Positions 1 through 8,767 of a stretch of 64,000 bases of DNA are shown piece by piece. The position numbers and the translations under genes were made by a program. This DNA is from Pseudaquabacterium pictum (GTDB lineage: Bacteria; Pseudomonadota; Gammaproteobacteria; Burkholderiales; Burkholderiaceae_C): NCBI RefSeq assembly GCF_005403045.1, contig NZ_BJCL01000007.1, positions 1 to 64,000 on the forward strand, given 5' to 3'. A model generated the notes under the pieces. The model was not told where the DNA came from, did no database searches, and worked only from the letters and a program-made list of their open reading frames with translations. Position 1 is the first letter of the stretch. Each line of letters begins with the position of its first letter.

Positions 1-118
1 GCCGGTGGCGCCGCCGCGGATGGCCACACCGCCGGTGGCCGCCGCGCCGGCACCGCGCCCGGCACCGGCACCGGCGCCCGCCCCGGCCGGTGGCAGCGAC
101 GACTGGGAATCCTTCTAG
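1..118 (+). CDS. Methyl-accepting chemotaxis protein, C-terminal end (5' truncated by window)
   Basis: Only the last 38 codons are present, with the first complete codon at position 2. They encode a flexible Pro/Ala-rich linker ending in GGSDDWESF before the TAG at 116-118. A Pro/Ala linker followed by an acidic-Trp-Glu-x-Phe terminus is the layout of chemoreceptors that carry a C-terminal pentapeptide (NWETF in E. coli Tar/Tsr), which tethers the CheR methyltransferase and CheB methylesterase. The Cache-only protein that follows supports a chemoreceptor reading. The signalling domain itself lies outside the window, so the call rests on the tail alone. Confidence 0.6.
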   Translation, partial: PVAPPRMATPPVAAAPAPRPAPAPAPAPAGGSDDWESF

Positions 119-225
119 CCGCCCGGCCATCAAGTTCGGCCCACCGCGGCCGATCTGCTGGAAAGACGGGTGTCCAGTGGTCGAACAGCCGCCGCACTGG
201 CGGCAACACCGGTCAGGAGCGCACC

Positions 226-693
226 ATGCAACAGACAACATTCCGCTGGTCGGCCCGGCTGACCGCCGCCACCCTGGCCCTGGTGGCCAGCGCGGCGTGG
301 GCGGAGGCACCGCCGCCGGAGGTGGCCCGCAGCCTGCTCGACGGCGCGCTGGCCGAGATCCGCGCGCAAGGGCTGGAGAAGGCCGTCAAGGGCTTCAACG
401 CCGGCGGCAAGTGGAAGCAGGAGCGCGCCTACCTGGTGGCCGTGCAGATGGACGGCACGGTGCTGGCCAATTCGGCCAACGGCAAGCTGCCGGGCAACAA
501 CATGCTGGAGGCGCGCGACGCCAACGGCCGCCCGTTCGTCAAGCAGGCGATCCAGGTGGCCCGCACCAGCGGCAGCGGCCAGGTCGATCTGCGCTGGGGC
601 CACCCGGCCACCCGCCGGCTGAGCGATGCCACGATGTTCGTGCGCCGCGTGCCCGACCAGGAGGTGTACCTGGGCACGCTGGTCTTCAAGTGA
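226..693 (+). CDS. Periplasmic Cache-domain protein
   Basis: A 155-residue secreted protein. Residues 1-26 form a signal peptide (basic start, hydrophobic Ala/Leu core, cleavage near AWA-EA). The rest resembles a single small Cache sensor domain, with the strand pattern around AYLVAVQMDGTVLANS and a C-terminal VYLGTLVF strand. There is no membrane anchor, HAMP or kinase region. AGGAG lies 8 bases before the ATG. It follows the tail of a chemoreceptor by about 100 bp, so it may act as a soluble periplasmic ligand binder or accessory to that receptor; this is inference from position. Soluble single-Cache proteins are common in Burkholderiales but mostly unstudied. Confidence 0.75.
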   Translation: MQQTTFRWSARLTAATLALVASAAWAEAPPPEVARSLLDGALAEIRAQGLEKAVKGFNAGGKWKQERAYLVAVQMDGTVLANSANGKLPGNNMLEARDANGRPFVKQAIQVARTSGSGQVDLRWGHPATRRLSDATMFVRRVPDQEVYLGTLVFK

Positions 694-734
694 CCACCCC
701 CGGCCGCCGCGGCGGCCCTTGCTAAGCTCCTGAC

Positions 735-759
735 CGACGCCGGCCCTGCGCCGGCGTCG
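735..759 (+). terminator. Hairpin, possible terminator of the Cache gene
   Basis: A perfect 9-bp GC-rich stem (735-743 with 751-759) closes a 7-nt loop 41 bp after the Cache stop codon and before the next ribosome-binding site. No T-tract follows, so intrinsic termination is uncertain. Confidence 0.4.
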
Positions 760-789
760 TCACATGGGCAGGGCAGCGGGAGGCAGCGG

Positions 790-1962
790 ATGCGGGTGGT
801 GGTGATCGGCGGCGGCGCGGTGGGCGCAGCGGTGGCGTTGTTCCTGCGGCAACGCGGTGGCGCGGCGGTGGAGGTGCTGGTGGTCGAGGCCGACCCGACG
901 CTGGCCAGATCGTCGTCGGCGCTGTCGGCCGGCTCGGTGCGGCAGCAGTTCAGCAATGCGGTGAATGTGCAGATGTCGCGCTTCGGCCACCAAGTCATCA
1001 CCGAGGCCGATGCCTGGCTGGGCGTGGACGGCGCACCGGTGCCCGTGGGTTGGGTGCCCGGCGCCTACCTGTTCTGTGCCGGCGCCGCCGGCGTGCCGGT
1101 GCTGCAGCACAACCATGCGGTGCAGCGCCAGGCCGGCGCCGACGTGGCCCTGCTGCGGCGCGATGCGCTGGCCGCGCGCTTCCCCTGGCTGCACACCGAT
1201 GACATCGCGCTGGCCAGCCTGGGCCAGTCGGGCGAGGGCTGGCTGGACGGCGAGGCCTGGGCCCGCGCGCTGGGCGCCAAGGCGCGGGCGCTGGGCGCCC
1301 AATGGCGGCATGACCGGGTGACCGGCCTGCACCTGCAGGCCGGCCGGCTGGTGGCGGCCCGGCTGGCCAGCGGCGAGGTGCTGGCGGCCGATGCCTTCGT
1401 CAACGCCGCCGGGCCCTGGGCCGGCGCGGTGGGTGCGCTGGCCGGCCTGCCGGTGCCGGTGCATGCCCGCCGGCGCACCGTGTTCATGATGACCTGCCCG
1501 ACGCCGCTGCCGCCCACGCCGCTGGTGGTGGACAGCTCGGGCTGCTGGTTCCGCAGCGAGGGCCGCGGCTTCATCGGCGGCTGGTCACCCGGCGACGGCG
1601 ATGCCGATCCCGACGACCTGCCGCTGGACCAGCCCGACCTGGCGCAGTTCGAGGACCGGCTGTGGCCGGCCATGGCCCACCGGGTGCCGGCCTTCGAGGC
1701 GCTGCGGGTGCAGCAGGCCTGGGCCGGCTACTACGAGGTGCACCCGCTGGACCACAACGCGCTGATCGGCGCGCATCCGCACTGCGCCAATTTCTGGCTG
1801 TGCAACGGCTTCTCGGGCCATGGCCTGCAGCATGCGCCGGCGGCCGGCCGCGGCCTGGCCGAACTGCTGCTCACCGGCGGCTTCGAGACGCTGGACCTGT
1901 CGGCCTTCAGCCCGCAGCGGGTGCTGACCGGTCAGGCCTTCGTCGAGCAGGCGATCATCTGA
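790..1962 (+). CDS. FAD-dependent oxidoreductase of the D-amino-acid oxidase (DAO/DadA-like) family
   Basis: A 390-residue flavoprotein. The N-terminus has the Rossmann dinucleotide motif VVIGGGAVGAA followed by an acidic strand end (VVEADP). An SSSALSAGSVRQQF segment fits the FAD/substrate loop of DAO-type enzymes. The C-terminal YEVHPLDHNALIG and NGFSGHGLQHAPAAGR blocks are the usual family signature. Such enzymes oxidise the amine of sarcosine, glycine or D-amino acids to an imine and pass electrons to oxygen or a quinone; the substrate cannot be read here. No signal peptide or membrane segment is seen. GGGAGG at 778-783 sets the ATG at 790. It converges on the riboflavin synthase gene with 4 bp between stops. 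Confidence 0.85.
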   Translation: MRVVVIGGGAVGAAVALFLRQRGGAAVEVLVVEADPTLARSSSALSAGSVRQQFSNAVNVQMSRFGHQVITEADAWLGVDGAPVPVGWVPGAYLFCAGAAGVPVLQHNHAVQRQAGADVALLRRDALAARFPWLHTDDIALASLGQSGEGWLDGEAWARALGAKARALGAQWRHDRVTGLHLQAGRLVAARLASGEVLAADAFVNAAGPWAGAVGALAGLPVPVHARRRTVFMMTCPTPLPPTPLVVDSSGCWFRSEGRGFIGGWSPGDGDADPDDLPLDQPDLAQFEDRLWPAMAHRVPAFEALRVQQAWAGYYEVHPLDHNALIGAHPHCANFWLCNGFSGHGLQHAPAAGRGLAELLLTGGFETLDLSAFSPQRVLTGQAFVEQAII

Positions 1963-1966
1963 CGGG

Positions 1967-2671
1967 TCAGCCGGGCAGACGCAGGGCCGCGCCCAGGTCG
2001 TCGAGCGACTGGCCCTGCTGGGCCAGCAGCTTCTCCAGCGCGGGCAGCAGCGGGCCCAGGCGCTCGTCCAGCGCATCGCGCACGGTGTCCACCACCACCT
2101 GGGTGCTGCGCTCGATCTCGATGTTCAGCACATCGCCCACCTGCTTGTGGCCGAAGGTGGTCATGCGCAGCGTCTCGGGGATCAGCCAGACCTCGAACCA
2201 GCGCTCCTGGCGGTTGGCCTCGGCCACGGTGAGGCTGGCGCCGTTGACCGCGATGTAGCCCTTGGCGAAGACATAGCGCATGTGGCTGGCCGGCACGCCG
2301 ATGCGCAGCACATGGTTGTTCTCGGGCTGGCGGATGGACAGCAGCGTGCCCAGGCAATCGACATGGCCGCTGAGCGGGTGGCCGCCGATCTCGGCGCCAT
2401 CCTTGGCAGCGCGCTCCACGTTCAGCGGGCTGCCGGTGGCCAGCGCGCCCAGGGTGGTGAGGCCCAGGCTCTGCTGCATCACGTCGAAGCAGGCGCGGCC
2501 GGGACCGGGCAGCTGGGTGACGGTGAGGCAGACGCCGTCGCAGGCCACGCTGGCGCCGATCTCCAGACCGCTGTCGAAGCCCGGCGGAAAGGCCAGCTCG
2601 AAGCTGCGCAACCCGGGGCGGTCGGTCAGGGAAGCGACGGTGGCCAGGCCTTGCACGATGCCGGTGAACAT
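1967..2671 (-). CDS. ribC: Riboflavin synthase (alpha-subunit type)
   Basis: Dismutates two 6,7-dimethyl-8-ribityllumazine molecules into riboflavin and the pyrimidinedione. The start at 2671 is fixed by the invariant N-terminus MFTGIVQG. Two lumazine-binding barrels follow, roughly residues 1-97 and 98-195, with CDGVCLTV and VNGASLTV as the repeated strand motif and the GGHPLSGHVD loop. Overall it is closest to E. coli RibC, with a tail of about 35 residues beyond the second barrel containing LLPALEKLLAQQGQS. No other rib genes and no recognisable FMN riboswitch lie beside it, so it is probably a second, stand-alone copy rather than the rib-operon enzyme. Confidence 0.9.
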   Translation of the reverse strand: MFTGIVQGLATVASLTDRPGLRSFELAFPPGFDSGLEIGASVACDGVCLTVTQLPGPGRACFDVMQQSLGLTTLGALATGSPLNVERAAKDGAEIGGHPLSGHVDCLGTLLSIRQPENNHVLRIGVPASHMRYVFAKGYIAVNGASLTVAEANRQERWFEVWLIPETLRMTTFGHKQVGDVLNIEIERSTQVVVDTVRDALDERLGPLLPALEKLLAQQGQSLDDLGAALRLPG

Positions 2672-2765
2672 GGCGGAACGGCGCCCAGCGGCGCAGGGTT
2701 GCAGACAGGCGCCGAGGTTACCAGCGCACCCGCTGCCCCGCCGGCCACCAAGGTCGCCGCCAGGG

Positions 2766-4343
2766 TCAGCGGGCGACCGCGTCGCCGCCTTGCAGCCGGA
2801 AGGCCGACACCGCCTGCACCAGCTGCGCCGACTGCTCGCGCAGGCTCTCGGCAGCGGCGGCGCTCTGCTCGACCAGCGCCGCGTTCTGCTGCGTGGCATG
2901 GTCCATCTCGGCCACGCTGGCGCCGATCTGCGCCACGCCCTGGCTCTGCTCGCCGCTGGCGGCGCTGATCTCGGCGATCACATCGGAAGCGCGCCGGATC
3001 GAGGCGACGACCTCGTCCATCTTGTCGCGCGCCCGGCCCACCATCTGGCTGCCCAGCTCCACCTGCTCCACGCTGGTCTGGATCAGCTGCTTGATCTCGC
3101 GGGCGGCACTGGCCGAGCGGCCGGCCAGGGTGCGCACCTCGGAGGCGACCACGGCGAAGCCGCGGCCCTGCTCACCGGCGCGCGCGGCCTCCACCGCGGC
3201 ATTCAGTGCCAGGATGTTGGTCTGGAAGGCGATGCCGTCGACGACACCGATGATGTCGGCGATCTTGCGGCTGCTGTCGTGGATGCCGTGCATCGTCTGC
3301 ACCACCTCGGCCACCACGCCACCGCCGTCGGCAGCCACCGTGGAGGCCGCCTGGGCCAGCTGGCTGGCCTGGCGGGCGCTGTCGGCGGTGTGCTTCACGG
3401 TGGTGCCCAGCTCGTCCATGGCTGCCGCGGTCTGCTGCACGGCGGCCGCCTGGCGCTCGGTGCGCTGGCTCAGGTCGAGGTTGCCCTTGGCGATCTCGCC
3501 GCTGGCCATCGCCACCGACTCCGACCCCTGGCGCACGCCGCGCACCAGGCCGGTGAGCCCGTCGCGCATGCTGCGCAACGCATGCAGCATGCTGCGGTCG
3601 TCACCGGCGCGCAGCTGCACGTCGACCGACAGGTCCCCGCCGGCAATGCGGCGTGCCACATCGGCCGCGTCGGCGGGCTCACCGCCGATCTGCCGCAGCA
3701 GGCTGCGCGAGACAGCCAGGCCCAGCACCAGCAGCACGCCCATCAGCACCAGCGATTGCAGGCCGGTGCTGATGGCTGCCGACAGCACGGCGGCGTCGAC
3801 GCTGTCGACATAGACCCCCGAGCCCACGATCCAGCCCCAGGGCGCGAAGCCCTTGACGTAGGACAGCTTCTCCACCGGCTGCTCGCTGCCCGGCTTGGGC
3901 CACAGGTAGGAGACGAAGCCGCCGCCGCTGGCACGCACGGTGTCGACGAAGGCCACGAACAACGCCTTGCCCGACGGGTCCTTGGACTGCGTCAGGTCCT
4001 TGCCTTCGAGCTCGGGCTTGATCGGGTGCATGACCATGCGCGGGTGCATGTCGTTGATGAAGAAGTACTCGTCGCCGCTGTAGCGCAGCGCCTTGATCGC
4101 GGCCTTGGCGCGGGCCTGCGCCTCGTCCATCGGGTAGAGGCCGCGGGTGGCCGCCGCATGGTGGTGCACCAGGATCTCGTGGGCGATCTCGACGGTCTGG
4201 CGGACCGCGTTCTGGCGCTCTCCCAGCACGGTCCGCCATTCGGACACCAGGGTCAGCGTGGCAATCAGCACGATGCCCAGCAGCGCGCTGGCAATGACCA
4301 GCGCCAGCCGGGTTTGGACTCGGAGGCGATCGAGAAAATCCAT
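2766..4343 (-). CDS. Methyl-accepting chemotaxis protein with extracytoplasmic Cache sensor
   Basis: A 525-residue transmembrane chemoreceptor. The chosen start MDFLDRL leads directly into TM1 (about residues 11-31). A periplasmic single-Cache domain follows (about 35-190, with [17 protein letters not shown]), then TM2, a HAMP linker and the cytoplasmic signalling hairpin. The highly conserved hairpin tip ([19 protein letters not shown]) falls at about residues 368-388. The C-terminus ends [11 protein letters not shown] with no CheR/CheB pentapeptide, unlike the receptor tail at the window start. It should bind an external ligand, often a small organic acid for this Cache class, and control CheA. 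No che genes are adjacent. Confidence 0.92.
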   Translation of the reverse strand: MDFLDRLRVQTRLALVIASALLGIVLIATLTLVSEWRTVLGERQNAVRQTVEIAHEILVHHHAAATRGLYPMDEAQARAKAAIKALRYSGDEYFFINDMHPRMVMHPIKPELEGKDLTQSKDPSGKALFVAFVDTVRASGGGFVSYLWPKPGSEQPVEKLSYVKGFAPWGWIVGSGVYVDSVDAAVLSAAISTGLQSLVLMGVLLVLGLAVSRSLLRQIGGEPADAADVARRIAGGDLSVDVQLRAGDDRSMLHALRSMRDGLTGLVRGVRQGSESVAMASGEIAKGNLDLSQRTERQAAAVQQTAAAMDELGTTVKHTADSARQASQLAQAASTVAADGGGVVAEVVQTMHGIHDSSRKIADIIGVVDGIAFQTNILALNAAVEAARAGEQGRGFAVVASEVRTLAGRSASAAREIKQLIQTSVEQVELGSQMVGRARDKMDEVVASIRRASDVIAEISAASGEQSQGVAQIGASVAEMDHATQQNAALVEQSAAAAESLREQSAQLVQAVSAFRLQGGDAVAR

Positions 4344-4563
4344 GGAGAGTTGTCCAGGTTGGTTGGTGTGGCCCGATACCGCAGCATTGACGTCGGGTAT
4401 TTCGGTCCGAACGTTCCAGACTGGAGCATCCCTGCCGGCAGTGCGTGACGGAGTACCGACGCGCCAGCGCAACCGCGCCGGCACAACCGGCGCGCATGCA
4501 CAGGGGCCACGGTGCGCGCAAGCCCCAGGGTGGCGGCAGCCCGGGCTGAGGCAGCATGGCTGC

Positions 4564-5796
4564 ATGCAACACACCTCGCCTGCACCGGACTGGCTCCGCG
4601 GCTTCAGCCTGGCCGCCGCGCCGCCGGCCTTCATCGACGACCCCTACCCATTCCATGCCGCGCTGCGCACGCACAGCCCGGTGCATCCGCTGGCGCCAGG
4701 CCAGTGGCTGCTGACGCGCCATGCCGACGTGGCCGCGGTCTACCGTGCGCCGCAGGCCCGGTCGGACAAGCGGCGGGAGTTCGCGCCCAAGTTCGGCGCG
4801 GGCACGCCGCTGTTCGAGCACCACACCACCAGCCTGGTGTTCAACGACGCGCCGCTGCACACCCGGGTGCGCCGGCTGCTGCTGGGGGCGCTGAACCAGC
4901 GTGCCATCACCCGCATGGAGGCCGGCGTGGCCAAACTGGTGGAGCGCCTGCTCGACCAGCTGGCCGACCAGCCCGCGCCCGACCTGATCGCCCACTTTGC
5001 TGCCGAGATCCCGGTGGAGGTGATCGGCAACCTGCTGGATGTGCCGGCGGCCGACCGGGCGCCGCTGCGGGCCTGGTCACTGGCCATCCTGTCGGCGCTG
5101 GAGCCGGCGCCCTCGGCCGAGGTGCTGGCCCGCGGCCATGCCGCGGTGACCGACTTCTGCGACCAGCTGCGCAGCCTGGTGGCCCACCGCCGCGCCCACC
5201 CGGGCGATCCGCAGGCCGATGTGTTGACGCGGCTGATCCAGGGCGAGACCGACGGTGAGCGGCTGACCGAAGCCGAGCTGCTGCACAACTGCATCTTCCT
5301 GCTCAACGCCGGCCACGAGACCACCACCAACCTGATCGGCAACGGCGTGCATGCGCTGCTGACGCAGCGCGTGGCCTGGGCGCAACTGGTGGCCGAGCCG
5401 GCGCTGATCCACACCGCCGTGGAGGAGCTGCTGCGCTTCGAGAGTCCGCTGCAGCTGAACAACCGGCAGCTGGACGGGCCGCTGGAGCTGGGCAGCCAGC
5501 TGCTGCCGGCCGGCGACTTCCTGACCCTGGGCGTGGGCGCGGCCAACCACGACCCGACCGTCTTCCACGAGCCCGGCGTGCTGGACCTGGCCCGCAAGCC
5601 CAACCACCACCTGGCCTTCGGCCATGGTGCCCATGCCTGCGCAGGAATGAACGTGGCCCGCCTGGAGGCCCGCATCGCATTGGGCGCCCTGGCCCAACGC
5701 TACCCGCGCTTGGATCTGGCTGGGCCGCCAGTGCGCGACCGCCGCGTGCGTTTCCGCGGCTTTTCTGCGCTGCCGATCACGCTGGATGGTGGGTGA
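4564..5796 (+). CDS. Cytochrome P450
   Basis: A 410-residue soluble class I-type bacterial P450. Visible landmarks are the I-helix oxygen-activation motif AGHET (residues 249-253), the K-helix ExxR (E288, R291) and the haem loop [10 protein letters not shown] with the proximal ligand Cys359. The start [10 protein letters not shown] was chosen because family similarity begins here; the open frame runs further upstream without P450 character. There is no membrane anchor. No ferredoxin or ferredoxin reductase gene is nearby, so electrons must come from partners elsewhere. The substrate is unknown. The gene is monocistronic, diverges from the chemoreceptor and is followed by a strong hairpin. Confidence 0.92.
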   Translation: MQHTSPAPDWLRGFSLAAAPPAFIDDPYPFHAALRTHSPVHPLAPGQWLLTRHADVAAVYRAPQARSDKRREFAPKFGAGTPLFEHHTTSLVFNDAPLHTRVRRLLLGALNQRAITRMEAGVAKLVERLLDQLADQPAPDLIAHFAAEIPVEVIGNLLDVPAADRAPLRAWSLAILSALEPAPSAEVLARGHAAVTDFCDQLRSLVAHRRAHPGDPQADVLTRLIQGETDGERLTEAELLHNCIFLLNAGHETTTNLIGNGVHALLTQRVAWAQLVAEPALIHTAVEELLRFESPLQLNNRQLDGPLELGSQLLPAGDFLTLGVGAANHDPTVFHEPGVLDLARKPNHHLAFGHGAHACAGMNVARLEARIALGALAQRYPRLDLAGPPVRDRRVRFRGFSALPITLDGG

Positions 5797-5812
5797 CTGC
5801 TGGGGGCTCGTT

Positions 5813-5837
5813 GCGATCGCTTGGTTTGAGCGATCGC
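5813..5837 (+). terminator. Hairpin after the P450 gene
   Basis: A perfect 9-bp stem (5813-5821 GCGATCGCT with 5829-5837 AGCGATCGC) around a 7-nt loop, 17 bp after the P450 stop. No clear T-run follows. It may terminate transcription or protect the 3' end. Confidence 0.5.
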
Positions 5838-5844
5838 GCCGGTT

Positions 5845-5937
5845 CGGGTGGGCCTGTTTTGCTCCATGTCCCCCGTCCTACACGCCGCAAGCGGCGCATA
5901 GGACTCCTCCCCTACTTCCGCAAAACAGGCCCACCCG
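5845..5937. repeat. Long inverted repeat (18-bp perfect arms)
   Basis: The arms 5845-5862 and 5920-5937 are perfect reverse complements of 18 bp, separated by 57 bp. Inside lies a second small hairpin, CGCCGC-AA-GCGGCG, near 5883-5896. The cruciform-like layout suggests a repetitive extragenic element; no coding function is seen. Confidence 0.6.
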
Positions 5938-5993
5938 CCCCGACGCTCAACCACCACCGAGGTGTGCGCCGCATGCGGTGACCGTGGCTGGAC

Positions 5994-6083
5994 GAGGGCG
6001 TCGGGTGCCTGGCCGACGTAGGTAAAGAAGGGAGGGCCGAAGGCCCGGAATGACACGGAGTCGGCCAGGTACACGACGCCCTC
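5994..6083. repeat. Imperfect inverted repeat (24-bp arms, 22 matching)
   Basis: The arms 5994-6017 and 6060-6083 pair at 22 of 24 positions around a 42-bp centre, which itself holds a GGGCC-GAA-GGCCC hairpin near 6036. It lies about 60 bp before the Bug stop codon on the opposite strand, so it could also serve as that gene's 3' structure. It looks like a dispersed genomic repeat or miniature element, but only one copy is in the window. Confidence 0.55.
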
Positions 6084-6143
6084 GGCCTCGCGCCGAAGAT
6101 GGCAAGTCGGCAACTTCCGCTACGAGCCCGCAGCGACCCGCCG

Positions 6144-7109
6144 TCACTCCGCCTTGGCGCCCGAGTCCTTCACCACCTTCGCCCACTTGACCATCTCGGC
6201 GGCCTGGTACTTGGCCAGCTCCTCCGGCGTGGAGATCCAGGGCTCCAGGCCCAGGGACTTCATCTTCTCCACCACGTCGGGCAGCTTGAAGACGCGCTGC
6301 ATCTCGGTGTTGATCTTGGCCACCACGTCCTTGGGCGTACCGGCCGGGGCGAACACCGCGAACCAGGTGGTGGCCTCGAAACCGGGCACCGTCTCGGCGA
6401 CGGTGGGCACATCGGGCGCGGCAGCCGAGCGCTTGGCCGTGGTCTGCGCCACCGCACGGATCTTGCCTTCCTTGGCCATCGGCAGGGCCGAGGGCATGTT
6501 GTCGAACATCAGCTGGATCTGGCCGCCCACCAGATCAGGGATGGCGAACTGCCGGCCCTTGTAGGGCACATGCTGCATGCTGGTGCCGGTCAGGCTCTTG
6601 AACAGCTCACCCGACACATGCACCGAGCTGCCGATGCCCGGCGAGCCGAAGCTCAGCTTGTTCGGGTTGGCCTTCAGGTAGGCGATCAGCTCGGCCACCG
6701 TCTTCACCGGCAGGTCGTTGTTGACCACCAGCAGGTTGGGCGCGCTGGCCACATGCGCCACCGGGGTGAAGTCCTTCACCATGTCGTAGGGCATCTTGCT
6801 GTACAGCGCGCCGTTGATCGAGTGCGTGCCCACCGTGCCCATCACCAGCGTGTGGCCGTCGGGCGGGCTCTTGGCCACCTTGTCGGCACCGATGTTGCCG
6901 CCCGCACCGGGCACGTTGTCGATGACCACCGGCTGGCCCAGCTGGGCCTTGTCGGCGAACAGCCGCGACAGGATGTCGGGCGCACCACCGGCCGGGAAGG
7001 TGACGACCAGGCGGATCGGCTTGTTGGGGAAGGCCTGGGCCAGCGCCGAGGTGGTGGTGGCTGCGCACAGCAGCAGGGCGGCGGCCAGCCGCAGCGGGTG
7101 GAAGTGCAT
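6144..7109 (-). CDS. Bug-family periplasmic solute-binding receptor (TctC-like)
   Basis: A 321-residue extracytoplasmic binding protein. The Sec signal peptide spans residues 1-25 (hydrophobic LAAALLLCAA core, cleavage after ALA). The mature protein starts AFPNKPIRLVVTFPAGGAPD, the hallmark of Bug/TctC receptors, and HVPYKGRQFAIPDL is the second ligand-loop motif. The family binds carboxylates and similar small anions for tripartite tricarboxylate transporters. No TctA or TctB membrane gene is adjacent, so it is an orphan receptor. AGGAG lies 6 bases before the ATG. It follows an acyl-CoA ligase on the same strand by about 80 bp and may feed that ligase's substrate. Confidence 0.9.
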   Translation of the reverse strand: MHFHPLRLAAALLLCAATTTSALAQAFPNKPIRLVVTFPAGGAPDILSRLFADKAQLGQPVVIDNVPGAGGNIGADKVAKSPPDGHTLVMGTVGTHSINGALYSKMPYDMVKDFTPVAHVASAPNLLVVNNDLPVKTVAELIAYLKANPNKLSFGSPGIGSSVHVSGELFKSLTGTSMQHVPYKGRQFAIPDLVGGQIQLMFDNMPSALPMAKEGKIRAVAQTTAKRSAAAPDVPTVAETVPGFEATTWFAVFAPAGTPKDVVAKINTEMQRVFKLPDVVEKMKSLGLEPWISTPEELAKYQAAEMVKWAKVVKDSGAKAE

Positions 7110-7188
7110 CGTGTCTCCTGGTTGTCGTGGTGCGGCAGCGCCGCGGCGCGCAGGATACGGGAAGCCGCCCGGCCCTGCGGGCGCAGGC

Positions 7189-8748
7189 TTACCCGACGTT
7201 GCGCCCCTGCCCCGCCCAGAACGGCGCGCGCAGCACCTTCTTGTCGATCTTGCCCACCGCGGTGCGCGGCAGGTCGGCCACGAACTGCACCTGCTTGGGC
7301 GCGTAGACCTTGCCCTTGCGGTCGCGCACCATGTCGGTCAGCACCTCGGCCGGCACCTGCTGGCCGGGTTTGCAGACCACCATCGCGGTCACCGCCTCGC
7401 CCCACTTGGCATCGGGCACGCCGATCACCGCCACCATCGCCACCGCGGGGTGGCTGCTGATCACGTCCTCCACGTCACGCGGGTAGACGTTGAAGCCGCC
7501 GCTGACGATCATGTCCTTCTTGCGGTCGACGATGTAGAGGTAGCCGCGGTCATCGGCCCGCGCCATGTCGCCGGTGTGCAGCCAGCCGTTCTTCAGCGTG
7601 GCGGCGGTCAGTTCGGGCTGGTTGAGGTAGCCCTCCATCACCTGCCGGCTGCGCACGCACAGCTCGCCCACGCCGCCGGGCGCCACCGGCTGGTCGTCGT
7701 CATCGAGCAGCACCACGTGGCTGCCACTGGTGGGCAGGCCGCAGCTGCTGAACAGATCCGGTTGGGCCACGTCATGGTCGCTGCGCTTCAAGAAGCTGAC
7801 CGGGTAGCCCTCGGTCTGGCCATAGAGCTGCGCGAAGACCGGGCCGATGCGTTCCAGGCCCTCGACCAGCCGGGTGGGCGACATCGGGCTGGCGCCGTAC
7901 AGCAGGGTGTGCAGGCTGCTGAGATCGGTGCGGTCCAGCTCGGGGTGGTCGAGCAGGGTGTAGATCATCGTCGGCACCAGCAGTGTGAGGTTGATGCGCT
8001 CGGTGGCGATCAGCTCCAGCACCCGGCCGGGGTGGAAGCCCGACAGCAGGCGCATGGTGCCGCCGCGCATCAGCGTGGGCTGCACCACCGTGCCGGCCAC
8101 ATGGGTCATCGGCGCGGCGGCCAGGTAGTGCGGCGTCTCGGGCAGGTCGAAGTCGCTCAGCTTCTCGACCACCATCGCGGCGATGCCGGCCTGGGTGCGC
8201 GCCGCGCCCTTGCTGCGGCCGGTGGTGCCGCCGGTGTAGTTGACGACCGCCAGGCCGTCGGGCCGCGACAGGTCGCGCATCGTCGCGTGGCCGATGCGGT
8301 CGATCGCCGTGGCCAGGCTGGTGCCGAAGTCCGCGTCGGCCAAGGTGTAGACCTGCTGCAGGCCCGGGTGCCGCGCGGCCAGCGCCTGCGCCCGTTCGCC
8401 GAAGCCCTTGGCATCGCAGATGAGCACGGTGGCGCTGAAGTCCTGCAGCTGGAACAGGTGGTCGTCCAGGCTGCCCAGCTGGTGCAGCGCGGTGGTCACC
8501 ATGCCACTGGCCACCGCGGCCTGGCCAGCACACCAGGCTTCCACCTGGTTGGCTGCCAGGATGGCCACCCGCGTGCCCGGGCCCAGGCCGGCGGCGGCAA
8601 AGACCGCCTGCATGCGGCCGATGGTCTCGGCCGTCGCGCGGTAGCTGAGCTCCCCCGCATCCCAGCGGAAGGCAGTGCGCCCGGGGTGGCGCTGCAGCGC
8701 ACGCAGCAGCAGGGCGCTGGCGGTGGGGCCGGCCTGGTAGGGATGCAT
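7189..8748 (-). CDS. Acyl-CoA synthetase (AMP-binding family)
   Basis: A 519-residue ANL-superfamily ligase that activates a carboxylic acid through an acyl-adenylate to its CoA thioester. The P-loop-like motif YTGGTTGRSKGA, the adenine-binding YGQTEG, the hinge region DRKKDMIVSGGFNVYPRDVE and the C-terminal catalytic lysine in AVGKIDKK are all intact. The length is normal for a fatty-acyl or aryl-CoA ligase; the substrate is not evident. GGAGAGG precedes the ATG. The C-terminus ends LRAPFWAGQGRNVG, nearly the same tail as the ligase at 9731-11284, so the two are probably paralogues flanking a nitronate monooxygenase in one operon. Confidence 0.9.
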   Translation of the reverse strand: MHPYQAGPTASALLLRALQRHPGRTAFRWDAGELSYRATAETIGRMQAVFAAAGLGPGTRVAILAANQVEAWCAGQAAVASGMVTTALHQLGSLDDHLFQLQDFSATVLICDAKGFGERAQALAARHPGLQQVYTLADADFGTSLATAIDRIGHATMRDLSRPDGLAVVNYTGGTTGRSKGAARTQAGIAAMVVEKLSDFDLPETPHYLAAAPMTHVAGTVVQPTLMRGGTMRLLSGFHPGRVLELIATERINLTLLVPTMIYTLLDHPELDRTDLSSLHTLLYGASPMSPTRLVEGLERIGPVFAQLYGQTEGYPVSFLKRSDHDVAQPDLFSSCGLPTSGSHVVLLDDDDQPVAPGGVGELCVRSRQVMEGYLNQPELTAATLKNGWLHTGDMARADDRGYLYIVDRKKDMIVSGGFNVYPRDVEDVISSHPAVAMVAVIGVPDAKWGEAVTAMVVCKPGQQVPAEVLTDMVRDRKGKVYAPKQVQFVADLPRTAVGKIDKKVLRAPFWAGQGRNVG

Positions 8749-8767
8749 CGTGGACCTCTCCGCCGCT

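Larger units (their letters stand above)
5797..6143. other. Gene-free palindrome-rich spacer
   Basis: The 347 bp between the P450 and the Bug receptor hold no convincing gene. They contain a terminator-like hairpin and two larger inverted repeats, listed separately. A reading frame crossing the spacer on the minus strand looks like a by-product of the repeats. Confidence 0.7.

Noticed and set aside
2672-2765. Possible FMN riboswitch upstream of riboflavin synthase
   Set aside because: The gap is only 94 bp to the next gene, and the conserved RFN motifs are not seen.
2280-4448. Open frame of about 720 codons on the plus strand
   Set aside because: It is antisense to the chemoreceptor; composition is His/Ala/Gly-rich without any domain.
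5700-6113. 137-codon frame on the minus strand across the palindromic spacer
   Set aside because: It combines the antisense of the P450 3' end with inverted-repeat sequence; it looks like a repeat by-product, not a gene.
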